Assembly (NCBI GenBank): GCA_025964935.1
Contig: JAOPXW010000385.1
Span: 1 to 6,577 of the forward strand
DNA from: Friedmanniella sp.
GTDB taxonomy: Bacteria > Actinomycetota > Actinomycetes > Propionibacteriales > Propionibacteriaceae
Direction of reading: 5' to 3'
DNA length: 6,577 bases
Both the position numbers and the translations under genes were made by a program. Within the stretch, counting starts at the first letter, position 1. The number at the start of each line of letters is the position of its first letter. The notes below the pieces were generated by a model that was not told the origin of the DNA, did no database searches, and saw nothing but the letters and a program-made list of their open reading frames with translations. This document shows positions 1 to 4,956 of this stretch, in pieces.

Positions 1-13
1 AACGTCCGCACAT
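1..13 (-). CDS. SRAP-family (YedK/HMCES-like) protein, N-terminal fragment, runs off left edge
   Basis: Only the start of this gene is inside the window. On the minus strand, ATG (13-11) is followed by TGC, GGA and CGT, then a codon beginning with T, giving M-C-G-R-(Y/F?). The SRAP family (E. coli YedK, human HMCES, formerly 'SOS response-associated peptidase') almost always begins MCGRY or MCGRF. After removal of Met1, Cys2 is the catalytic residue that forms a thiazolidine crosslink with abasic sites in single-stranded DNA, shielding them during replication. A putative -10 element (TAGCGT, minus strand, 25-20) ends 6 nt before the ATG, supporting a real, probably leaderless start. From memory, the M. 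tuberculosis SRAP gene (Rv3226c) also lies beside aroA (Rv3227) and points away from it, which agrees with this layout. The call rests on four codons plus context. A different protein starting MCGR by chance remains possible. Confidence 0.72.
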
Positions 14-19
14 GGCCCG

Positions 20-25
20 ACGCTA
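20..25 (-). promoter_or_regulatory. Putative -10 element of the divergent SRAP gene
   Basis: On the minus strand the hexamer TAGCGT fits the actinobacterial TANNNT -10 pattern and ends 6 nt before the ATG at 13-11. Transcription would then begin at or next to the A of the start codon, giving a leaderless message. No clear -35 hexamer is seen 16-19 bp upstream. The same hexamer precedes hisN further right. Confidence 0.5.
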
Positions 26-47
26 TCCCAGGGCCCCCCGCTGAGGG

Positions 48-60
48 TCCCGCCGCGGGA
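48..60. repeat. Perfect 6-bp inverted repeat in the divergent promoter region
   Basis: TCCCGC and GCGGGA flank a single central C. The element lies between the two outward-facing putative promoters (SRAP to the left, DoxX to the right), a typical place for a shared operator. In DNA this GC-rich, short palindromes also arise by chance, and no regulator is identified. Confidence 0.3.
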
Positions 61-100
61 GCGGTGACCCGCCCGCGCGTCTCGGGACTGCGGGGCGCCC

Positions 101-130
101 TTGGTCTTCCCTGCCGCACTTGGTAGGAAT
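101..130 (+). promoter_or_regulatory. Putative promoter of the DoxX-family gene
   Basis: TTGGTC (101-106) is a partial match to the sigma-70 -35 consensus. A 17-bp spacer separates it from TAGGAAT (124-130), a -10-like stretch ending 5 nt before the ATG at 136. This layout would give a leaderless or nearly leaderless transcript. The AGGA at 125-128 is also 7 nt from the ATG and could instead act as a Shine-Dalgarno sequence of a longer transcript, so the sequence does not decide between the two. Confidence 0.45.
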
Positions 131-135
131 AGGCC

Positions 136-1065
136 ATGACGTTGTTGCGCGCTGCCGCTCGGACCATGCTTGCCTCCTACTTCGTCGCCTCCGGCGTGAA
201 GGCCATCCGCAACCCGGAGAAGCTGGTGCCGGCCGCGGCCCCGATGGCCGACAAGGTCGTCCCCCTGGTCAAGCAGTACGCGCCCGAGCAGGTCGCGCAC
301 TACATCCCCGAGGACCCCGCCACCCTGGTCCGCCTCAACGGGGCCGTCGAGGTCCTGGGCGGTCTCGCCCTGGCCACCGGCAAGGGCCGCCGCCTCGGCG
401 CGCTGCTGCTGGCGGGAACGATCGTCCCCAGCACGATCGGCAACTACCCGTTCTGGTCCCGGACCGACGCCCACGAGAAGGCCGTCGACCGCTCCAACTT
501 CCTCAAGAGCATCAGCCTGCTGGGCGGCGTGTTGCTGGCCGCCGGCGACACCGAGGGCAAGCCGAGCCTGGCCTGGCGCGCCCACAAGGGCGGCGAGCTG
601 CTGGCCAAGAAGACCTCCAAGGCCTCCGACCGGGTGGCCAAGAGGGCCCACTCGCTGACCGACGGCAACGACTTCGGCGGCAAGGTGGCCAAGAGGGCCT
701 CCCAGCTCGGGGACACCAGCTCGGACCTGGCCGAGGGTGCCCTCGCCGGCGGCGCGGCTCTGGTCAGCGCCGTCGTCGCGGGCTCCCGCCGGGCTCAGAA
801 GGCGGCCGTGAAGCAGGCCAAGGTGGCCACCAAGGTCGCCGCCGAGCAGGCCGAGGTGGCCCGCAAGCAGGCTGCCGCCGCAGCCAAGCAGGCCAGGAAG
901 GACGCCCCGCAGCAGCTCAAGGCGGCGCGGAAGTTCGCCGAGGAGCAGGCCGCCGCCGCCCGGCAGGCCGCCAAGCAGGCCAGGAAGGACGCCCCCCAGC
1001 AGCGCAAGGCGGCCCGCAAGCAGGCCCGCAAGGTCGGCAAGCACATCGAGCTCGGCAGCAACTGA
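136..1065 (+). CDS. DoxX-family membrane protein with Lys/Ala-rich repetitive C-terminal tail
   Basis: The 309-residue product has two parts. Residues 1-150 look like a DoxX-type four-helix membrane protein. Hydrophobic stretches lie near 8-23, 65-81, 86-103 and 124-137, and the typical actinobacterial features are seen: the early ARTMLASYFVASG stretch, NYPFW at 103-107, an FLK near 122-124, and a DTEGKP...LAWR ending at 138-148. DoxX proteins are small integral membrane proteins of uncertain biochemical role, in some cases linked to redox or thiol-stress responses. From about 150 the protein becomes basic. A Gly/Ala-rich hydrophobic stretch at 201-216 may touch the membrane again. Residues 217-309 are almost all Ala, Lys, Arg and Gln (25 Lys/Arg against 7 Asp/Glu), with a duplicated block. 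This tail is predicted helical, resembles histone-H1-like tails, and could bind polyanions or form a coiled coil. The ATG at 136 is chosen because the promoter and possible SD lie directly upstream. DoxX domain fairly sure; tail function unknown. Confidence 0.85.
   Translation: MTLLRAAARTMLASYFVASGVKAIRNPEKLVPAAAPMADKVVPLVKQYAPEQVAHYIPEDPATLVRLNGAVEVLGGLALATGKGRRLGALLLAGTIVPSTIGNYPFWSRTDAHEKAVDRSNFLKSISLLGGVLLAAGDTEGKPSLAWRAHKGGELLAKKTSKASDRVAKRAHSLTDGNDFGGKVAKRASQLGDTSSDLAEGALAGGAALVSAVVAGSRRAQKAAVKQAKVATKVAAEQAEVARKQAAAAAKQARKDAPQQLKAARKFAEEQAAAARQAAKQARKDAPQQRKAARKQARKVGKHIELGSN
634..699 (+). repeat. Two identical 15-bp in-frame repeats in the DoxX gene
   Basis: GTGGCCAAGAGGGCC occurs at 634-648 and again at 685-699, encoding VAKRA at residues 167-171 and 184-188, 17 codons apart. 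The surrounding residues are also similar (VAKRAHSL and VAKRASQL), so this looks like a small internal duplication at the start of the basic tail. Confidence 0.55.
886..1020 (+). repeat. Duplicated 48-bp block (29-codon period) in the DoxX tail
   Basis: Codons 251-266 (886-933) and 280-295 (973-1020) encode KQARKDAPQQ-L/R-KAARK with one residue different. At DNA level the 48-bp copies differ at four positions (44/48 identical), three of them silent, and they start 87 bp apart. The preceding 29 residues (222-250) are of similar composition but not clearly homologous. The near-identity suggests a fairly recent tandem duplication within a low-complexity tail. Confidence 0.8.
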
Positions 1066-1076
1066 CCACCCCGGCG

Positions 1077-1100
1077 GGTGCCGCCCACCCCGGCGGCACC
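1077..1100 (+). terminator. Perfect GC-rich hairpin between the DoxX gene and aroA
   Basis: GGTGCCGCC (1077-1085) pairs perfectly with GGCGGCACC (1092-1100) around a 6-nt loop, 12 nt after the DoxX stop codon. It has no U-tract, so as a terminator it would be of the tail-less kind often proposed in actinobacteria. It ends 3 bp before the aroA -10 hexamer and so occupies the -35 region of aroA. An operator or attenuating role is therefore an alternative. An overlapping smaller hairpin is also possible: CACCC (1067-1071) with GGGTG (1076-1080). Confidence 0.45.
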
Positions 1101-1103
1101 TCC

Positions 1104-1109
1104 TAGAAT
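1104..1109 (+). promoter_or_regulatory. Putative -10 element of aroA (leaderless)
   Basis: TAGAAT matches the TANNNT -10 consensus and is followed by 7 nt and then the GTG start at 1117. No Shine-Dalgarno sequence is present between them, so the expected transcript is leaderless and begins at the GTG. There is no recognisable -35 hexamer, because that position is taken by the hairpin at 1077-1100. Confidence 0.6.
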
Positions 1110-1116
1110 CCTCGAC

Positions 1117-2433
1117 GTGCCCACCACCGCGACCTCCCCGACCGTCTGGCCCGCTCCCGAGGCCGACCACCCGGTCCGCGCGACGGTCCGCATCCCCGGA
1201 TCCAAGTCCGAGACCAACCGGGCCCTGGTCCTGGCCGCGCTCGCGTCCGGGTCCTCGGTCATCACCGGCGGTCTGGAGGCCCGGGACACCGCGCTGATGC
1301 GCCAGGCACTGCGGGGCCTGGGGGTCGGCATCGAGGAGTCCGGGCACGAGTGGCGGATCACCCCGCCCTCCCGGTTCCTGGCCGGCGGCACGCTCGACTG
1401 CGGGCTGGCCGGGACCGTGATGCGGTTCCTGCCCCCGGTGGCGGCCCTGGCCGACGGGGCCGTCGCCTTCGACGGGGACGAGCAGGCGTACGCCCGCCCG
1501 ATGGGGGTCATCCTCGACGCCCTGGTCAGCCTGGGCGCTCGGGTCGAGGACGGCCGTGACCGGCTGCCCTTCGTGCTGCACGGCGACCCCCACCTCCGCG
1601 GGGGTGTGGTGACCATCGACGCCTCCGCCTCCAGCCAGTTCGTCAGCGGGCTGCTGCTGGCGGGCGCCCGCTACGCCGAGGGTCTTGACCTCCGCCACGA
1701 CGGCAAGGCCATCCCCTCGATCCCCCACATCGAGATGACGGTCGCCATGCTGCGGGAGCGCGGCGTGGCGGTCGACGACAGCGAGCCCGACCGCTGGGTC
1801 GTCGCCCCGGGTCCGATCGCGGCCCGCGACGTCATCGTGGAGCCGGACCTGTCGAACGCCGCGCCCTTCCTGGCCGCGGCCGCCGTCACCGGGGGGAGCG
1901 TCTCGGTGCCGGGCTGGCCCAGCCCGACCCACCAGCCCGGCGACCAGCTGCGGGAGATCCTGCAGCGCTTCGGGGCCCGGGTGGACCTGACCGACGGCAC
2001 CCTGACCGTCCGGGGAACCGACCACCTGCACGGGGTCGACCTCGACCTGCGCGAGGCCAGCGAGCTCACCCCGGTCGTCGCGGCCATCGCCGCCCTGGCC
2101 GACTCGACCACCCACCTGCGCGGGGTCGCGCACATCCGCGGCCACGAGACCGACCGGCTCGCCGCACTCGAGGCCGAGCTGAACCGGGTCGGGGCGCACG
2201 CCAGCCAGACCGAGGACGGGCTGACCATCCACCCGCGGCTGCTCGGCGGCGCGGTCTGGCGGACCTACGCCGACCACCGGATGGCGCAGGCCGGAGCCCT
2301 GCTCGGTCTCGTCGTGCCGCAGATGGGCGTGCAGGACATCGGCTGCACCGCCAAGACGATGCCCGAGTTCGCCGAGCTCTGGACCGACATGCTGTCCCAG
2401 TCCCGGCCCGACGGGCCGGCGGGCGGCTCGTGA
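1117..2433 (+). CDS. aroA: 3-phosphoshikimate 1-carboxyvinyltransferase (EPSP synthase)
   Basis: The 438-residue enzyme transfers the enolpyruvyl group of PEP to shikimate-3-phosphate in the cytoplasm, the sixth step of the shikimate pathway to chorismate and the aromatic amino acids. The family landmarks occur in order: PGSKSETNR at 28-36 (Lys30 and Arg36 region, substrate binding), [12 protein letters not shown] at 96-107 (PEP/glyphosate loop), YARPM at 125-129, SASSQF at 170-175, SELTP with Glu317 where E. coli has catalytic Asp313, GHETDR at 342-347, YADHRM at 384-389 and CTAKT at 410-414. Both halves of the two-domain fold are complete and the length is normal. GTG 1117 is preferred over the in-frame GTG at 1078, because 1078 lies inside the hairpin and 1117 sits 7 nt after a -10 hexamer. 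The stop overlaps the rsgA start. The loop has Phe where E. coli has Pro101, which I recall as common in actinobacterial enzymes. Confidence 0.96.
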   Translation: MPTTATSPTVWPAPEADHPVRATVRIPGSKSETNRALVLAALASGSSVITGGLEARDTALMRQALRGLGVGIEESGHEWRITPPSRFLAGGTLDCGLAGTVMRFLPPVAALADGAVAFDGDEQAYARPMGVILDALVSLGARVEDGRDRLPFVLHGDPHLRGGVVTIDASASSQFVSGLLLAGARYAEGLDLRHDGKAIPSIPHIEMTVAMLRERGVAVDDSEPDRWVVAPGPIAARDVIVEPDLSNAAPFLAAAAVTGGSVSVPGWPSPTHQPGDQLREILQRFGARVDLTDGTLTVRGTDHLHGVDLDLREASELTPVVAAIAALADSTTHLRGVAHIRGHETDRLAALEAELNRVGAHASQTEDGLTIHPRLLGGAVWRTYADHRMAQAGALLGLVVPQMGVQDIGCTAKTMPEFAELWTDMLSQSRPDGPAGGS

Positions 2434-3422
2434 CCCACCGCGGCCAGCCGGCCGAGGACTACGAGTCCTACGACCGCCCCGGCAAGAGCAGCCGTCCCCG
2501 GACCAAGGACCGGCCCGACTACTCCGAGGCCGAGATCGGCACCATCATCACCGTCGACCGCGGCCGCTTCCGGACGCTTGTCGGCGGCCGGGAGGTGACC
2601 GCGACCAAGGCCCGCCAGCTCGGCCGGACCGGGGTCATCGTGGGTGACCAGGTGCGGATGGTGGGCGACACCTCCGGGGAGGAGGGGACGCTGGCCCGGA
2701 TCGTGCAGGTCGAGACCCGCACCACCGTGCTCCGCCGCACCGCCGACGACGACGACCCGTACGAGCGTCCCATCGTGGCCAACGCTGACCAGCTGGTGAT
2801 CGTGACCGCCCTGGCCGACCCGCCGCCGCGTACGGGCATGATCGACAGGATCCTGGTGGCCGGGTTCGACGCCGGCATCCAGCCCCTGCTGTGCCTGACC
2901 AAGGCCGATCTCGCCTCACCCGAGGAGCTGCTGGCCCAGTACGAGCCGCTCGGGGTCCCCGTCGTCGTCATCTCCCCCGGCTCGGACCTGGACGACCTGC
3001 GCGGCATCCTCGACGACCACCGCAGTGTCTTCGTCGGGCACTCCGGGGTGGGCAAGTCCACCCTGGTCAACGCGCTGATCCCCGACGCCAAGCGGGCCAT
3101 CGGGCACGTCAACGAGGTCACCGGCCGCGGCCGGCACACCTCCACCACGGCCGTGGCGCTGGTGCTGCCGCGGTGGCGGTCGCCGGAGCCCGGGTGGGTC
3201 ATCGACACCCCGGGGGTGCGCTCCTTCGGGCTCAGCCACGTGAGCCGGGACCGGATCATCCAGGCCTTCGCTGACCTCGCCGCCATCTGCCAGGGGTGCT
3301 CGCGCGGCTGCACGCACGAGGTCGGCGCCCCCGAGTGTGCGCTGGACGACGCGGTCCGCTCCGGCGGGCTGGCCACCAACCGGCTGGAGTCGTTCCGGCG
3401 GATGCTCGGCTCGGGCCAGTAG
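2430..3422 (+). CDS. rsgA: Ribosome small-subunit-dependent GTPase RsgA (YjeQ/EngC)
   Basis: RsgA is a circularly permuted GTPase that binds the 30S subunit late in assembly, checks the decoding centre and releases on GTP hydrolysis. The 330-residue product shows a basic disordered N-terminus (1-35), an OB-fold (about 36-105), then GTPase motifs in permuted order: G4 TKAD (157-160), G1 GHSGVGKST (203-211), the G2 region TGRGRHTST (231-239) and G3 DTPG (259-262). A C-terminal zinc finger follows with Cys290, Cys294, His296 and Cys303 as likely ligands. Cys287 is an additional nearby cysteine, so the first ligand is uncertain. The GTG start overlaps the aroA stop as GTGA, which implies translational coupling, and no strong Shine-Dalgarno sequence is visible. 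The N-terminal basic stretch RPRTKDRP is typical of actinobacterial RsgA and supports this start. Pairing of aroA with rsgA is, as I recall, widespread in actinobacteria (Rv3227-Rv3228). Confidence 0.95.
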   Translation: MTHRGQPAEDYESYDRPGKSSRPRTKDRPDYSEAEIGTIITVDRGRFRTLVGGREVTATKARQLGRTGVIVGDQVRMVGDTSGEEGTLARIVQVETRTTVLRRTADDDDPYERPIVANADQLVIVTALADPPPRTGMIDRILVAGFDAGIQPLLCLTKADLASPEELLAQYEPLGVPVVVISPGSDLDDLRGILDDHRSVFVGHSGVGKSTLVNALIPDAKRAIGHVNEVTGRGRHTSTTAVALVLPRWRSPEPGWVIDTPGVRSFGLSHVSRDRIIQAFADLAAICQGCSRGCTHEVGAPECALDDAVRSGGLATNRLESFRRMLGSGQ

Positions 3423-3425
3423 CGT
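3420..3425 (+). promoter_or_regulatory. Putative -10 element of hisN built on the rsgA stop codon
   Basis: TAGCGT fits TANNNT. Its first three bases are the TAG stop of rsgA (3420-3422), and 7 nt follow before the hisN ATG at 3433, the same spacing as at aroA. No Shine-Dalgarno sequence exists in the 10-nt gap. This suggests an internal leaderless promoter letting hisN and the genes behind it be expressed apart from aroA-rsgA. No clear -35 is seen within the end of rsgA. Confidence 0.5.
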
Positions 3426-3432
3426 ACGTCCC

Positions 3433-4317
3433 ATGCCTGCGACCGACGACGCCCTGCACCGTGGCCTGACCGACGACCTGCGGCTCGCCCACCTGCTGGC
3501 CGACGACGCGGACTCGATCACCATGAGCCGCTTCAAGGCGCTCGACCTGCACGTCACGGCCAAGCCCGACCTGACCCCGGTCTCCGACGCCGACACCGCG
3601 GTCGAGGAGGCGGTCCGTCGGACCCTCGGGCGGGCCCGACCGCGCGACGCTGTGCACGGTGAGGAGATGGCCGACACCGGCTGGGGGCCTCGCCGCTGGG
3701 TGGTCGACCCGATCGACGGCACCAAGAACTTCGTCCGTGGCGTCCCCGTCTGGGCCACGCTGATCGCCCTGATGGTCAACGACGAGGTCGTGGTGGGCGT
3801 GGTCAGCGCCCCGGCCCTGAACCGGCGCTGGTGGGCCAGCCTGGGCGGCGGCGCGTACGCCGGCAAGTCCCTGATGTCGGCCACCCCCTGCCACGTCTCC
3901 GACGTCGCCACCATCGCCGACGCCTCACTCAGCTACGCCTCGATCGGCGGCTGGGTGGAGTCGGGCCAGGGGCAGCAGTTCGTCGACCTGCTCCGGACCT
4001 GCTGGCGGACCCGCGCGTACGGGGACTTCTGGTCCTACATGCTGCTGGCCGAGGGCGGGGTCGACATCGCCTGCGAGCCGGATCTCGCGCTCCACGACAT
4101 GGCCGCCTGCTCCATCATCGTCAGCGAGGCCGGCGGGGCGTTCACCGACGTGACGGGTCGACCGGGCCCGCACGGCGCCGGCGCCTACGCGACCAACGGC
4201 CGCCTGCACGAGGCCGTCCTGGCCCAGCTCGCCCCCGCCGCCGACGAGGACCCCTCCGAGCATCCCGACCCCGAGGACAGCGAGCGGTCGGGAGCCCCAG
4301 CCGCCCTCGCGGACTGA
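3433..4317 (+). CDS. hisN: Inositol monophosphatase family protein, probable histidinol-phosphate phosphatase
   Basis: The 294-residue product belongs to the metal-dependent, lithium-sensitive phosphatase superfamily. Motifs are TPVSDAD (48-54), GEE (76-78, Glu77 as metal ligand), DPIDGTKNF (92-100, Asp92 and Asp95 as metal ligands) and HDMAACSIIVSEAGG (221-235, Asp222). The family usually has Trp before that last Asp. The LxLHDMAA form seen here resembles the HisN subgroup (Corynebacterium-type LYDMAA) that dephosphorylates L-histidinol phosphate, the penultimate step of histidine biosynthesis. From memory, the Streptomyces coelicolor histidinol phosphatase of this family also sits near aroA-rsgA, which supports the assignment. 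The last 27 residues are acidic and probably disordered. The reading frame is open upstream into rsgA, but ATG 3433 is chosen because it directly follows the rsgA stop and the -10-like TAGCGT. Substrate could instead be inositol phosphate or another sugar phosphate. Confidence 0.85.
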   Translation: MPATDDALHRGLTDDLRLAHLLADDADSITMSRFKALDLHVTAKPDLTPVSDADTAVEEAVRRTLGRARPRDAVHGEEMADTGWGPRRWVVDPIDGTKNFVRGVPVWATLIALMVNDEVVVGVVSAPALNRRWWASLGGGAYAGKSLMSATPCHVSDVATIADASLSYASIGGWVESGQGQQFVDLLRTCWRTRAYGDFWSYMLLAEGGVDIACEPDLALHDMAACSIIVSEAGGAFTDVTGRPGPHGAGAYATNGRLHEAVLAQLAPAADEDPSEHPDPEDSERSGAPAALAD

Positions 4318-4320
4318 GCC

Positions 4321-4956
4321 GTGCCCGGCACCCCGGTCGCCGCCCGCGGGCTGCTGCTGGCCGCCGGTGCCGGGTCCCGGGCCGGCGGACCGAAGGCCCT
4401 GCGCCGCGACGCCGACGGCACCTCCTGGCTGGCCCGGTCGGTGCAGGTGCTGCTGGCCGGCGGCTGTGCGCAGGTGACCGTGGTGCTGGGCTGTGCGGCC
4501 GACGCCGGTCGACAGCGGCTGGACGAGCTACCGGACGGCGTACGCGGTCAGCTCGCGGTGGCCGTGGCCCCCGACTGGGCCGAGGGCCCCGGCCGTTCCC
4601 TGGTCTGCGGTCTGGCGGCGGTCCAGGAGGCCGACGAGCCGGTGCTGGCCGTGCACCTGGTCGACCTGCCCGACGTCGGCTCCCCCGTCGTGGCCCGGCT
4701 GCTGGCCGGGTCGGGGCCCGACACCCTGCGCCGGGCCGCGTACGCCGGCCGCCCCGGCCATCCCGTCGTCCTGGGCCGGGTTCACCGACCGGGGCTGGCC
4801 GCCTGGCTCGGCACCCACGACCCGCGGACCGGGGCCGCGGGGTATCTCCGTGCTCACCGCGTGGTCCCCGTCGAGTGCGCGGACCTGGCCAGCGGCCTCG
4901 ACCAGGACGGGCCCGACCCCACAGCGCCCGGTGTGGGAGGGCCCGCCCGTGCGTGA
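4321..4956 (+). CDS. MocA/MobA-like nucleotidyltransferase (molybdenum cofactor cytidylyl/guanylyltransferase family)
   Basis: The 211-residue protein has the NTP-transferase fold (NTP_transf_3). It shows the nucleotide-binding signature LLLAAGAGSRAGGPKAL (11-27), the segment PDWAEGPGRSL (84-94) typical of MocA-type enzymes, and HLVDLPDV (112-119), whose Asp115 is the likely metal ligand. GRPGHPVVLG (143-152) and DPRTGAAGYLRAH (167-179) complete the set. Such enzymes attach CMP (MocA) or GMP (MobA) to molybdopterin. The PDWAEG segment and the xdhC partner favour cytidylylation of cofactor for the xanthine dehydrogenase/CO dehydrogenase family, but the nucleotide cannot be read with certainty. 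The GTG start lies 3 nt after the hisN stop with no Shine-Dalgarno sequence, so translation probably depends on reinitiation after hisN. The 3' end overlaps xdhC by 8 nt. Length is normal for the family. Confidence 0.85.
   Translation: MPGTPVAARGLLLAAGAGSRAGGPKALRRDADGTSWLARSVQVLLAGGCAQVTVVLGCAADAGRQRLDELPDGVRGQLAVAVAPDWAEGPGRSLVCGLAAVQEADEPVLAVHLVDLPDVGSPVVARLLAGSGPDTLRRAAYAGRPGHPVVLGRVHRPGLAAWLGTHDPRTGAAGYLRAHRVVPVECADLASGLDQDGPDPTAPGVGGPARA
4935..4940 (+). promoter_or_regulatory. Shine-Dalgarno sequence of xdhC
   Basis: GGGAGG, 8 nt before GTG 4949, lies inside the end of the upstream nucleotidyltransferase gene. It is the clearest ribosome-binding site in the window. It decides the start in favour of GTG 4949 over the in-frame GTG at 4931, which has no SD at a suitable distance. 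Confidence 0.65.

Noticed and set aside
1078..1116. Upstream in-frame GTG at 1078 as the aroA start
   Set aside because: It would add 13 Pro/Ala-rich residues and place the start inside the hairpin and upstream of the -10 hexamer. GTG 1117 fits the leaderless layout.
795..1616. Minus-strand open frame opposite the DoxX tail and the aroA start
   Set aside because: Its Ala/Cys/Ser-rich composition is the complement of the Lys/Ala tail codons, and it has no start signals or recognisable domain.
3337..3432. N-terminal extension of hisN reaching back into rsgA
   Set aside because: The extra 32 residues are an Arg/Trp-rich shift of the rsgA zinc-finger region and lack IMPase similarity. ATG 3433 follows a -10 hexamer.
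4931..4948. GTG 4931 as an alternative xdhC start
   Set aside because: It lies only four bases before the GGGAGG itself, while GTG 4949 has that SD at 8 nt. The homologous part begins with RDVLPALL after 4949.
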